The notes below the pieces were generated by a model. The model searched no databases. It was not told the DNA's origin and saw only the letters and a program-made list of their open reading frames with translations. Below are positions 1 through 6,746 of a DNA stretch of 12,311 nucleotides, piece after piece. Every line of letters starts with the position of its first letter. The stretch's first letter is position 1. The translations under genes were made by a program, and so were the position numbers. Source of the stretch: Clostridia bacterium (GTDB lineage Bacteria > Bacillota > Clostridia > UBA1381); contig CAADSR010000131.1 in the NCBI GenBank assembly GCA_900751685.1, positions 1 to 12,311 of the forward strand. Direction: 5' to 3'.

Positions 1-112
1 ATATGAGCAAGGCCATGCTGTGGCAGCGCTGATGAAAGAAGATTTTTCGGAAATTGAGATCATAAAAGATTTATGTAAGAATGACCGGGTCGTGACCGGC
101 AGAAAAAAATAA
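1..112 (+). CDS. prmC: PrmC, release factor glutamine methyltransferase (C-terminal fragment)
   Basis: Only the last 36 residues are in the window. They read YEQGHAVAALMKEDFSEIEI and continue through IIKDLCKNDRVVTGR to a TAA stop at 110-112. This is the usual end of PrmC/HemK: a Y-x-Q-G-x-A-V helix, then the I-K-D-L-x-x-x-D-R-V-V-x-G strand that closes the Rossmann-type methyltransferase fold. PrmC uses S-adenosylmethionine to methylate the glutamine of the GGQ motif in peptide release factors RF1 and RF2, in the cytoplasm. The SAM-binding and NPPY motifs lie upstream of the window and cannot be checked. In Firmicutes the gene often follows prfA, which would be just off the left edge. The reading ends at a terminator shared with the convergent neighbour. 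Confidence 0.85.
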   Translation, partial: YEQGHAVAALMKEDFSEIEIIKDLCKNDRVVTGRKK

Positions 113-123
113 AAAGAATTTAA

Positions 124-166
124 AAAATATAGCAGGAAAGCCGTTTTGGACTTCCTGCTATATTTT
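124..166. terminator. Bidirectional intrinsic terminator between prmC and the DUF4364 gene
   Basis: A perfect 15-bp inverted repeat pairs 124-138 (AAAATATAGCAGGAA) with 152-166 (TTCCTGCTATATTTT) around a 13-base loop. The arm ends are T-rich reading rightwards and, on the opposite strand, T-rich reading leftwards (A-run at 122-127), so the element can terminate both convergent transcripts. The right arm runs into the stop codon of the minus-strand gene at 165-167. Confidence 0.85.
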
Positions 167-716
167 AATGTTCTTCCGTTTCTTCCGTCAGTGCCTGGAC
201 GATTTTTTGATAGACGGTATCAGGATGTTCTTTGTAATAACGGACAATTTTATTTGCTTGTTCCCTTGAGCCCGCGTAAAAGGATAAGTTCATCAACGGA
301 GTGCGGTCGTCATCATACAAAGCACATTCTGCAAGAAATTCTTTTTTGGTAAGAGGCGTGATCCCGCCCTGGACGCTTTGCCGGCGGCGCTCCTCCACTA
401 CAAGTGGCTCAATGGATTCCAAAATAGGCTCACGGATATAGATCGGGATGTTCGATTTGAAGAAATCACCCGCGTATTTCCCTTTTGGCGTGATTTCATA
501 TAGCTGGTGGTTTTTTGCAGCGAGGATCGTGCTGACATGGTCGGTGGATACAAGGTTATCCAAAGCGACCTGCAAATCCGTATAATTAATATTGCAATTT
601 TCCATAATTAAGTTTAAAAGGATATCATACCGCACCGGTTCGTCAACATTACTGAGTGTAAATAATATAATAAATTGAATCAGTACAGAATCGTCAATTT
701 CTTTTTGATAAAGCAA
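165..716 (-). CDS. DUF4364 family protein, predicted winged-helix
   Basis: This 183-residue protein matches the DUF4364 family, which I know mainly from Clostridia and whose function is not established. The N-terminal half (about residues 5-85) has the helix spacing of a winged helix-turn-helix: VLIQFIILFTLSNVDEPV, then NYTDLQVALDNLVSTDHVS, then a beta wing ending YEITPKGK. The C-terminal half is mixed alpha/beta with an RREP-like stretch (YIREPILESIEPLVVEERRR) and a LTKKEFLAECAL segment. A DNA-binding regulator is the natural guess but is not shown. Start choice: a GTG at 725 shares its first base with the GGAGG site (725-729), leaving no spacer, and a TATAAT lies at 737-742. TTG at 714-716 has an 8-base spacer and is preferred. 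The gene stands alone, convergent with prmC and divergent from rnhB. Confidence 0.75.
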   Translation of the reverse strand: MLYQKEIDDSVLIQFIILFTLSNVDEPVRYDILLNLIMENCNINYTDLQVALDNLVSTDHVSTILAAKNHQLYEITPKGKYAGDFFKSNIPIYIREPILESIEPLVVEERRRQSVQGGITPLTKKEFLAECALYDDDRTPLMNLSFYAGSREQANKIVRYYKEHPDTVYQKIVQALTEETEEH

Positions 717-736
717 ATGAAACACCTCCGGCTCTT

Positions 737-742
737 ATTATA
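737..742 (-). promoter_or_regulatory. -10 box for the DUF4364 gene
   Basis: The minus strand reads TATAAT, a perfect sigma-A -10 box. I see no good -35 at 17 bases. Transcription would begin near 730, leaving a leader of only about 14 bases before the TTG start, with the GGAGG site almost at the 5' end. Confidence 0.45.
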
Positions 743-760
743 ACATAGAATAAACCAAAA

Positions 761-769
761 TGGTATGAT
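761..769 (+). promoter_or_regulatory. Extended -10 promoter for rnhB operon
   Basis: TGG-TATGAT is an extended -10 motif (TGn directly before the hexamer), which can compensate for the poor -35 (TAACAT at 741-746). The predicted start near 776 leaves about 27 bases before the rnhB ATG, including AAAGGAG at 788-794. Confidence 0.45.
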
Positions 770-802
770 AAAAATAGAAAAATTTACAAAGGAGAAAAAA
801 AG

Positions 803-1453
803 ATGGCACGAAAATTAACGTTAGAAGAAGATCAAATTAGGGTACAGGGCTTATGGCGGCTGGAGCACGAATGTTTTGAGCGGGGATATCACTGTGTTGC
901 AGGCGTAGATGAGGCAGGGAGGGGGCCTCTGGCGGGCCCTGTTTATGCGGCAGCTGTTATTTTGCCGGAGGATTTTTACCTTCCGGGAATCAACGATTCT
1001 AAAAAAATATCTGAGAAAAAGCGGGAAGAGCTGTATGAGCTTATTATCCGTGAAGCAAAGGCTTATTCTATTTGCGCGGTGTATGAAAAGGTCATTGATG
1101 ACATCAATATTTTAAATGCCACCTACCAAGCGATGAACGGGGCGGTCAACACGCTGCCGGCCGAGCCAGATTATGTGTTGATCGACGGGAACCGGATCCA
1201 GGGAATGACGGTTCCCCATGAGACGGTTGTAAAAGGAGACGCGAAAAGCATTTCAATTGCGGCAGCCTCGGTCCTGGCTAAGGTCAGCAGGGACCATTAT
1301 ATGCTTGAAATGGATCAGGAGTATCCACAGTACGGCTTTGCAGCCCATAAAGGCTATGGGACAAAAGTACATAATGAAGCTATTTTAACTTATGGGCCCT
1401 GCCCGATCCATAGAAGGACCTTTTTGAAAAAATTATTGGGGGAAGTACAGTGA
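803..1453 (+). CDS. rnhB: Ribonuclease HII
   Basis: RNase HII cuts the RNA strand of RNA/DNA hybrids and starts removal of single ribonucleotides misincorporated in DNA. The 216-residue protein carries all four expected acidic residues of the DEDD active site: D36 and E37 in GVDEAGRGPLAGPV, D128 in YVLIDGN, and D146 in VKGDAKS. The block IAAASVLAKVSRD and the late AAHKGYGTKVHNEAI segment are also typical of the family. Residues 1-30 form a short N-terminal helix (LWRLEHECFERGY) seen in many Firmicute homologues. The ATG has AAAGGAG at a good distance. Its TGA stop overlaps the GTG start of the next gene by four bases, so translation is probably coupled. This is the first gene of a probable three-gene unit. 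Confidence 0.97.
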   Translation: MARKLTLEEDQIRVQGLWRLEHECFERGYHCVAGVDEAGRGPLAGPVYAAAVILPEDFYLPGINDSKKISEKKREELYELIIREAKAYSICAVYEKVIDDINILNATYQAMNGAVNTLPAEPDYVLIDGNRIQGMTVPHETVVKGDAKSISIAAASVLAKVSRDHYMLEMDQEYPQYGFAAHKGYGTKVHNEAILTYGPCPIHRRTFLKKLLGEVQ

Positions 1454-1806
1454 CGACAAAAGAGATCGGAGATTTTGGGGAACATGCAGCTGAAATATTT
1501 TTAGAACAGAAGGGATATTCTATTCTTGAAAGGCAGTTCCGTTGTAAAATGGGAGAGATCGACCTGATCGCAGAGCAAGGGGATTATACTATTTTTGTGG
1601 AAGTCAAGACCAGGAAAAATTGTAATTATGGCCGCCCCAGTGAATATGTAGATTGGAAAAAGCAAGAAAAAATTAGAAAAACTGCACTTTTTTATATGGG
1701 AAGCCTTTCTCAAACCGTACGTTTTGATGTGATTGAAGTTTTTTATGATGTTCAAAAGGGAGAGTGTAGCATAAAAAAAATCGAACATCTGGAAAATGCA
1801 TTTTAG
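1450..1806 (+). CDS. yraN: YraN/UPF0102 family nuclease-like protein
   Basis: This 118-residue protein is a full-length member of the UPF0102 (YraN) family, which has a restriction-endonuclease-like fold. The family signature is present in order: GDFGEHAAEIFLEQKGY (residues 7-23), the GEID motif at 35-38, then F-V-E-V-K-T-R at 49-55. E36/D38 and E51-x-K53 form the PD-(D/E)xK catalytic pattern. The biological substrate is not well established; the position directly behind rnhB is common in bacteria and suggests a role in nucleic-acid processing, which is inference. The GTG start overlaps the rnhB stop (GTGA), and the ribosome site GGGGGAAG lies inside the rnhB end. Confidence 0.93.
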   Translation: MTTKEIGDFGEHAAEIFLEQKGYSILERQFRCKMGEIDLIAEQGDYTIFVEVKTRKNCNYGRPSEYVDWKKQEKIRKTALFYMGSLSQTVRFDVIEVFYDVQKGECSIKKIEHLENAF

Positions 1807-1817
1807 AGGAGGAAAAA

Positions 1818-2750
1818 ATGAAACATTCCATATTTGATACCCATTGTGACACCCTTTGTGCGCTGTTGGATGAGCGCAAGGAGCTGGAAAAAAATGATGG
1901 GCACCTTGATTTAGAGCGGATGGAAGAATATGAGCACTATGTGCAGTTTTTTGCATGCTTTATGGATCCAATCTATACCGGGAGCCCTGTAACGCGCTTA
2001 CTTCATTTGATCGACACATTTTATACACAGATCGATAAAAATAGCAGCCGGATCATGGCTTGCACGGATTATAATGATTTAAAACAAGCCAGGGCGGAGA
2101 AGAAAATTGCCGCTTTTTTGAGCATGGAAGGCGGAGAGCCAGTAGAAAGCCTTGCAATGCTGCGTAATTTTTACCGGTTAGGCGTGCGCTGTATTGCATT
2201 GACATGGAATGGGTCGAATCAATTAGCAGCCGGTTTTTCTGAAACAGATTCCTCAAAAGGATTGACCTCACTGGGGAAAGAAGTTGTGCAGGAAATGAAC
2301 CGCCTTGGAATGCTGGTGGATGTTTCGCATTTAAGTGACCGTTCCTTCTGGGATGTAGCAGAGGTATCAAAAAAACCGTTTATTGCAAGCCACTCTAATG
2401 CCAGGGCGGTTTGCCCCCATCCGAGAAATCTGACCGATGAACAGTTTCTGGCGGTCAAGAAATCCGGCGGCTGCGTGGGGATCAATTTATATCCCATTTT
2501 CCTGACCAACAGTAAAAAGGCCGCTATTGACGATATTATACGCCCTATTGAACATTTTCTGTCGCTTGGCGGGGAGGATTCTATTGGGATCGGGGCTGAT
2601 TTTGACGGTGTGGATTGTCTTCCGGATAAAATCACAGGAGTACAAAGCTTATACTTGATTTTTGACCGGTTATTGCAACTTGGTTATAGTCAAAATGTCA
2701 TTTCTAAGCTGGAATATCAGAATTTTGAGAGAATAATTCAACAAATTTGA
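1818..2750 (+). CDS. Membrane dipeptidase family (peptidase M19)
   Basis: A 310-residue zinc dipeptidase of family M19, related to renal dipeptidase. The likely binuclear-zinc ligands are in place: H9 and D11 in DTHCDT, E104 in SMEGGE, H171 in VDVSHLSD and H192 in IASHSNA. Further family blocks are CPHPRNLTDEQ (199-209) and GIGADFDGV with D261. M19 enzymes hydrolyse dipeptides, often with little side-chain selectivity, and some act on D-residues; the substrate here cannot be told. No signal peptide is visible, so the enzyme is probably cytoplasmic. The ATG has a strong AGAGGAGG site and lies 11 bases behind yraN, so it probably shares the rnhB transcript. The C-terminus ends in YQNFERIIQQI, the counterpart of the common GGNFLR ending, so the gene is complete. 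Confidence 0.93.
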   Translation: MKHSIFDTHCDTLCALLDERKELEKNDGHLDLERMEEYEHYVQFFACFMDPIYTGSPVTRLLHLIDTFYTQIDKNSSRIMACTDYNDLKQARAEKKIAAFLSMEGGEPVESLAMLRNFYRLGVRCIALTWNGSNQLAAGFSETDSSKGLTSLGKEVVQEMNRLGMLVDVSHLSDRSFWDVAEVSKKPFIASHSNARAVCPHPRNLTDEQFLAVKKSGGCVGINLYPIFLTNSKKAAIDDIIRPIEHFLSLGGEDSIGIGADFDGVDCLPDKITGVQSLYLIFDRLLQLGYSQNVISKLEYQNFERIIQQI

Positions 2751-2760
2751 AATATTTTTT
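2732..2760 (+). terminator. Possible weak terminator at the end of the dipeptidase gene
   Basis: AATAATTCAA (2732-2741) can pair with TTGAAATATT (2747-2756) with one mismatch around a five-base loop, and the right arm runs into six T residues (2755-2760). The stem is AT-only apart from one G-C pair, and it overlaps the stop codon, so it may terminate poorly. Confidence 0.35.
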
Positions 2761-2769
2761 GTAAACAAC

Positions 2770-2798
2770 TTGCATTTTGATGGGATATGATGTATTAT
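2770..2798 (+). promoter_or_regulatory. Promoter for the aspartate aminotransferase gene
   Basis: TTGCAT at 2770-2775, a 17-base spacer and TATTAT at 2793-2798 make a good sigma-A promoter. The start point would be near 2805, giving a leader of about 75 bases that contains the inverted repeat at 2827-2860. Confidence 0.65.
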
Positions 2799-2826
2799 AT
2801 TATAGATTTATCTAAAAAAATGAATG

Positions 2827-2860
2827 TATGATTCCTGAAAATATTCAAAAGGAAATCATA
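2827..2860 (+). repeat. Inverted repeat in the leader of the aminotransferase gene
   Basis: TATGATTCC (2827-2835) pairs with GGAAATCATA (2851-2860), nine base pairs with one bulged A. The interior also has TGAA/TTCA self-complementarity. It ends four bases before the AGGAGGG ribosome site. It could be an RNA hairpin or a protein-binding dyad; there is no T-run, so it is not a terminator. Confidence 0.5.
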
Positions 2861-2879
2861 TGCAGGAGGGAATTAAGCA

Positions 2880-4067
2880 ATGATATCAGTCAAAGCAAAA
2901 GGAATTTCACCATCACCAACATTGGCGATTGATTCTAAGTTTAAGGAAATGAAAGCCAATGGGGAAGACGTTGTAGGGTTTGGTGCAGGAGAACCGGATT
3001 TTGATACTCCGAAACATATTTGTGACGCCGCAGTGGAAGCAATCCATGCAGGCAAAACAAGATATACTCCGGCGGCAGGAACTATGCAGCTCAGAAAAGC
3101 AATTGTAGAAAAATTCAAAAAAGAAAACCAGTTGGATTATACACCGGCGAATATTGTCGTGTCTAATGGCGCAAAGCATTCTTTAGTGAATACATTCATG
3201 GCAATTTGTAACCCAGGGGATGAAGTCCTGATTCCGGCTCCTTATTGGGTGAGCTATCCTGAAATGGTCAAGATTGCCGATGGTGTCCCAGTGATTCTTC
3301 ATACGGAAGAAGAAAATGGTTTTAAAGCAACAGCACAGGAAATTGAAGCTGCGATCACAGAGAAGACCCGGGCAATCATCTTAAACAGCCCGTCCAATCC
3401 GACTGGTATGGTCTATTCTGCTGAAGAGCTCAAAGCCATTGCAGACGTTGCGGTAAAACATCACATTTATGTAGTATCAGATGAGATTTACGAGCATTTG
3501 ATTTATGAAGGAAAGCATGTAAGCATCGCATCTTTTAACGATGAAATCAAGGACCTTACGATTGTTGTAAACGGTGTGTCAAAAACTTATGCAATGACCG
3601 GTTGGAGAATCGGCTTTACTGCATCGAATGCGGAGATCGCAAAAGCAATGGGCAGTATCCAGTCCCATGCGACGTCCAATCCAAATTCTATCGCACAGGA
3701 AGCTGCTTTGGCTGCACTGGAAGGGGATAAGACCTGCGTGCAGGATATGAAGCGGGAGTTTGTAAAACGGCGCGACTATATGGTGGATGAGATCAATTCC
3801 ATTGAAGGAGTATCTTGTACAAAGCCAAACGGTGCATTTTACATTATGATGAATATCTCCGGCTTGATCGGAAAAGAGTACTATGGTACGAAAATTCAAA
3901 ATGCTGATGATTTTGCGGAAGCCTTTTTGAATGTAGCGGGGGTGGCTGTTGTTCCAGGGACCGGTTTTGGCGTCCCCAATTATGTCCGCTGGTCCTATGC
4001 GACAAGTATGGATAACGTTAAAGAGGGGTTGAGCCGTCTTAAAAAGTTCTTAAACGGTGAATATTAA
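2880..4067 (+). CDS. aspB: Pyridoxal-phosphate aspartate aminotransferase (class I)
   Basis: A 395-residue fold-type I aminotransferase of the Firmicute AspB type. It moves the amino group between aspartate and 2-oxoglutarate, giving oxaloacetate and glutamate. Cofactor residues are visible: K235 in the motif SKTYAMTGWRIGF forms the Schiff base, N173 lies in NSPSNPTG, D201 in VSDEIYE, and R243 follows in the phosphate-binding stretch. The N-terminal FGAGEPDFDTP block (34-44) and the C-terminal NYVRWSYATS segment, whose arginine normally binds the substrate carboxylate, are typical of this subgroup. Some close relatives act on aromatic amino acids or glutamine keto acids, so exact specificity is an inference. 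The gene is a single-gene unit with its own promoter, an AGGAGGG site nine bases before ATG, and a strong terminator. Confidence 0.93.
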   Translation: MISVKAKGISPSPTLAIDSKFKEMKANGEDVVGFGAGEPDFDTPKHICDAAVEAIHAGKTRYTPAAGTMQLRKAIVEKFKKENQLDYTPANIVVSNGAKHSLVNTFMAICNPGDEVLIPAPYWVSYPEMVKIADGVPVILHTEEENGFKATAQEIEAAITEKTRAIILNSPSNPTGMVYSAEELKAIADVAVKHHIYVVSDEIYEHLIYEGKHVSIASFNDEIKDLTIVVNGVSKTYAMTGWRIGFTASNAEIAKAMGSIQSHATSNPNSIAQEAALAALEGDKTCVQDMKREFVKRRDYMVDEINSIEGVSCTKPNGAFYIMMNISGLIGKEYYGTKIQNADDFAEAFLNVAGVAVVPGTGFGVPNYVRWSYATSMDNVKEGLSRLKKFLNGEY

Positions 4068-4082
4068 AATAGATTTTTCCCG

Positions 4083-4118
4083 GCGCCGCAGATTGCTCTG
4101 TGGCGCTTGTTTTTTTTA
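4083..4118 (+). terminator. Intrinsic terminator after aspB
   Basis: GCGCCGCAGA (4083-4092) pairs with TCTGTGGCGC (4097-4106) over ten base pairs, including one G-U pair, with a four-base loop TTGC. It is followed by TTGTTTTTTTT. It begins 15 bases after the aspB stop. Confidence 0.93.
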
Positions 4119-4136
4119 AAGCTATTCAGGGAATAC

Positions 4137-4165
4137 TTGACAGCAAAAGAAAATCATATTATACT
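4137..4165 (+). promoter_or_regulatory. Strong promoter for the rsmE operon
   Basis: A perfect TTGACA at 4137-4142, a 17-base spacer and TATACT at 4160-4165 form a near-consensus sigma-A promoter. The start point would be near 4172. The 22-base leader carries the purine-rich site AGAGGAAAGG before ATG 4194. Confidence 0.88.
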
Positions 4166-4193
4166 ATGGACATAGGAAAGAGAGGAAAGGTGT

Positions 4194-4943
4194 ATGCCAA
4201 AATTTTTTGTCCTTCCGGAGAACATAACAGAAAACAGCCTTGTAATTGATAATGAGGATGTCAATCACATTACCCGGGTGCTCCGCCTGAAAGAAGGAGA
4301 CCAGATCGAAGTATGTGATGGGCATGGGTATGATTACAGGGCCCAGATCGCCAAAATCGAAAAACAGCAGGTGTTTTGCAATCTCCTGTCCAAGGTGAGC
4401 GCAACGACAGAGCCGGAACTGAAAGTTACTTTGTTCCAGGCCCTGCCAAAAGCGTCCAAGATGGAATATATTATTCAAAAAACGACAGAATTAGGGATCT
4501 CAAAGATTGTGCCATGCAATTTATCCCGTTGTGTCGCCCGGTTGGATGAGAAAAGTGCTTCAAAGAAAGTAGAACGCTGGCAGAAGATCGCAGAAGCAGC
4601 TGCAAAACAGTGCGGCCGTGGGAAAATCCCCGAAATCGCCAGCCTTATGGAATTTAAAGACGCGGTAGCGCAAATGAAACAGGCAGACCTGTATTTTACG
4701 CCTTATGAATGCGAAGAGCAGAACTGCTTGAAGCCAGTCCTTCAGTCGGTGAAAGAACCTGGGACAGTTTCTTTTATGATTGGGCCGGAGGGAGGTTTTG
4801 ACCCGGCTGAAATAAATTTGATTCAGGAAAATGAGATTCTTCCTGTTACTCTGGGAAAACGGATCCTAAGGACAGAGACCGCCGGAGAGGCGGTACTGGC
4901 CATGATTATGTATGAAATAGGTGATATAAATGAAAACAGATAA
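4194..4943 (+). CDS. rsmE: 16S rRNA (uracil1498-N3)-methyltransferase RsmE
   Basis: This 249-residue SPOUT-class methyltransferase adds a methyl group to N3 of U1498 in 16S rRNA, in the decoding centre of the 30S subunit. An N-terminal PUA-like domain (about 1-70) contains DVNHITRVLRLKEGDQIEV. The C-terminal knotted SAM-binding domain has FQALPKASKMEYIIQKTTELGI (81-102), the signature GPEGGF at 197-202 and LGKRILRTETA at 220-230. Length is normal. In many Firmicutes the gene follows prmA; here it is instead first in its transcript, directly behind the strong promoter at 4137. Its last 14 bases overlap the next gene in another frame. Confidence 0.95.
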   Translation: MPKFFVLPENITENSLVIDNEDVNHITRVLRLKEGDQIEVCDGHGYDYRAQIAKIEKQQVFCNLLSKVSATTEPELKVTLFQALPKASKMEYIIQKTTELGISKIVPCNLSRCVARLDEKSASKKVERWQKIAEAAAKQCGRGKIPEIASLMEFKDAVAQMKQADLYFTPYECEEQNCLKPVLQSVKEPGTVSFMIGPEGGFDPAEINLIQENEILPVTLGKRILRTETAGEAVLAMIMYEIGDINENR

Positions 4944-5397
4944 AATGAAATTAACAGCGAAAGAGCGGGAAAAAAAGCAGGAAAAAATCGTGAACCGTAT
5001 CCTGATCAATTTTGGGATCGCTATTTTAGGCTATGGGCTGCTGTGGTTTTTATATACAAAAACATATATGGCAAATGGCATTACTTTTGGCATTGCAGGC
5101 GCGTTTCTTATTGCGGCTGTGGTTTGTTTTGCAGTCCGTAAAAAAGCAAAGACCCAAAATTATGGCTGGATGTTTTTAGCATTTGCAGCCGCCCTTGTTT
5201 TTACGAGGCTATCTGCGATTCTTTTCCGGATTTTAGGAAGCGGTATTTTTATGAATATGATCCGTTACCGCTTCTTTGAAATTTTAGTGAATACGCGCTA
5301 TGAGGTCATTCTAATCTATATTCTAGGGATCCTTTACTTGGTTGGGATGTTAGTTTATAATATCCGGGCATACATAAAGCTGTCACACCGTGCATAA
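4930..5397 (+). CDS. Uncharacterised four-helix membrane protein
   Basis: I do not recognise a family for this 155-residue protein. It begins with a highly charged stretch (KEREKKQEK, residues 11-19) and then has four hydrophobic segments at about 24-43, 51-69, 80-103 and 125-147. Basic residues at the N-terminus, in the RKKAK loop (70-74) and in the tail place both ends in the cytoplasm. The segment between helices 3 and 4 (GIFMNMIRYRFFEILVNTRYE) is the largest loop and would face outwards. No catalytic motif is visible. The ATG is preceded by AGGTGAT and overlaps rsmE by 14 bases, so the two are probably translationally coupled. The sirtuin follows after 12 bases. Confidence 0.8.
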   Translation: MKTDKMKLTAKEREKKQEKIVNRILINFGIAILGYGLLWFLYTKTYMANGITFGIAGAFLIAAVVCFAVRKKAKTQNYGWMFLAFAAALVFTRLSAILFRILGSGIFMNMIRYRFFEILVNTRYEVILIYILGILYLVGMLVYNIRAYIKLSHRA

Positions 5398-5409
5398 AGA
5401 GGTTGGGAT

Positions 5410-6132
5410 ATGAATCAAAAATTGCAAGATATCATTGATACCAGCACCTCCATTGTATTTTTTGGAGGGGCCGGTGTATCTACCGAGAGCGGTATCCCGG
5501 ACTTTCGCAGTACGGATGGGCTCTATCACCAGACGTATCAATACCCGCCGGAAACGATACTAAGCCATTCTTTTTTTGAGCAGCACACCAAAGGATTTTT
5601 TGATTTTTATAAGGAAAAAATGATTTGTTTGGATGCAAAACCAAATGCAGCTCATTTTTTTCTGGCGGGATTGGAGCAGTGCGGGAAACTAAAAGCGGTG
5701 GTGACTCAGAATATTGACGGGCTTCACCAGGCTGCCGGAAGTAAAAATGTGCTGGAGCTGCATGGCTCGGTCCACCGGAATACTTGTTTGGAATGCGGGA
5801 AAAAATATGGGGTCCAGCCGGTCCTTGAAGCCCAGGAAATTCCGCTTTGCTGCTGTGGCGGTGTCATCAAGCCGGATGTGGTTCTCTATGAGGAACCCCT
5901 GGACGGGGAGGTCATAAAGCAGTCTATTGCTGCAATCGCCGCGGCGGATACTTTAATTGTGGGCGGGACGTCCTTGAATGTTTATCCTGCTGCCGGGCTG
6001 CTTCGCTATTTTACAGGCCGCCATTTAGTACTGATCAATAAATCAGCGACATCAGCGGATCAAAAAGCACAGCTGGTGCTCCGGGAGCCGATCGGACAGG
6101 TTTTTGGAGAGCTGAAAACCGAATCAAGATAG
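5410..6132 (+). CDS. cobB: NAD-dependent protein deacylase (sirtuin)
   Basis: A 240-residue class-III bacterial sirtuin. It removes acetyl or related acyl groups from protein lysines using NAD+, producing nicotinamide and O-acyl-ADP-ribose. Visible motifs: GGAGVSTESGIPDFR (19-33) for NAD binding, TQNIDGLHQAAG (99-110), the catalytic H118 in ELHGSVH, and VGGTSLNVYPAAGL for the ribose pocket. The zinc module has C126-x2-C129 and then a run of three cysteines, C147-C149, before GGVIKPDVVLYEE. In bacterial homologues the second pair is CxC or CxxC, so C147 and C149 are the likely ligands. In acetyl-CoA-linked metabolism such enzymes can reactivate acetylated acyl-CoA synthetases; no such partner is in this window. 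The gene is third in the rsmE unit and is followed after 9 bases by the lipoprotein. Confidence 0.94.
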   Translation: MNQKLQDIIDTSTSIVFFGGAGVSTESGIPDFRSTDGLYHQTYQYPPETILSHSFFEQHTKGFFDFYKEKMICLDAKPNAAHFFLAGLEQCGKLKAVVTQNIDGLHQAAGSKNVLELHGSVHRNTCLECGKKYGVQPVLEAQEIPLCCCGGVIKPDVVLYEEPLDGEVIKQSIAAIAAADTLIVGGTSLNVYPAAGLLRYFTGRHLVLINKSATSADQKAQLVLREPIGQVFGELKTESR

Positions 6133-6141
6133 AGGGAACGT

Positions 6142-6744
6142 ATGAAAAAAATTTTACGGCAAATCATCTCATGGAGCATGGTGCTGGCATTATTCGCATT
6201 GCTGACCGGGTGCGGCCATAACACGCAAAAGGCCGAGCAAAGTGTCAGCGAGATGCTGGATGGTATGAAGCACGCAGAGATCACGCAGATCCAGCAGTTT
6301 TTTCCCGAACAATTGGAGCAGGAAGACGCAACTGACGCAGATTCTAAAGCGCTTTTACAGGCGATGTTTAAGAATTTACAATATACCATTTTATCTTCGG
6401 AAGAGACGGCAAAAGATACAATAGCGGTGAAAACAGAAATTAGCAATGCAAATCTCGTAGAGGCTTTCCGCATGTCTGTTGGGGAGATTTTAAATCTGTC
6501 TTTGGAGAATGCCTTTGGCAATACATTGTCAGATCAGGAGATGTCAGAGAAGGCCTTTGCAGTATTTATAAGCCATATTGACAGCCTAACGGCAGAACCG
6601 GTCAAAACAACGGTCACGATTTCTGTTAAAAAAGAAAATGGCAAGTGGAAACCTGTAGCAGATACTGCTGTTGCAGACGCGGCCTTGGGAGGCTTGGTCA
6701 CAGTATTTTCTCAAATGGAACAGGCAATGGGGAATGCTAATTAA
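6142..6744 (+). CDS. Uncharacterised lipoprotein
   Basis: A 200-residue secreted lipoprotein. A type II signal peptide runs MKKILRQIISW, then a hydrophobic core, then the lipobox L-T-G-C with C24 as the lipidated residue. The mature part starts with a helix-rich region (about 27-110) and ends in a beta-rich part, VKTTVTISVKKENGKWKPVAD. That closing strand pattern (T-V-x-V-x-K-E-N-G-x-W-K) is common in NTF2-like lipoproteins of Clostridia such as DUF4878/DUF5105 proteins; assignment to either is a guess. It may act at the outer face of the membrane. It is the last gene of the rsmE unit, nine bases behind the sirtuin, and has no visible promoter of its own. Confidence 0.85.
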   Translation: MKKILRQIISWSMVLALFALLTGCGHNTQKAEQSVSEMLDGMKHAEITQIQQFFPEQLEQEDATDADSKALLQAMFKNLQYTILSSEETAKDTIAVKTEISNANLVEAFRMSVGEILNLSLENAFGNTLSDQEMSEKAFAVFISHIDSLTAEPVKTTVTISVKKENGKWKPVADTAVADAALGGLVTVFSQMEQAMGNAN

Positions 6745-6746
6745 AT

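Noticed and set aside
1501..1956. Open minus-strand frame of 151 codons opposite yraN and the dipeptidase start
   Set aside because: Lies opposite two well-recognised genes, has no ribosome site, and the translation is rich in His, Phe and Ile without any recognisable domain.
2219..2635. Open minus-strand frame of 138 codons inside the dipeptidase gene
   Set aside because: Complete overlap with a gene whose active-site residues are all present; no independent support.
6060..6521. Open minus-strand frame of 153 codons opposite the sirtuin end and lipoprotein
   Set aside because: Mirror of genuine coding sequence; the translation is rich in Ser and Cys, with no ribosome site or family signal.
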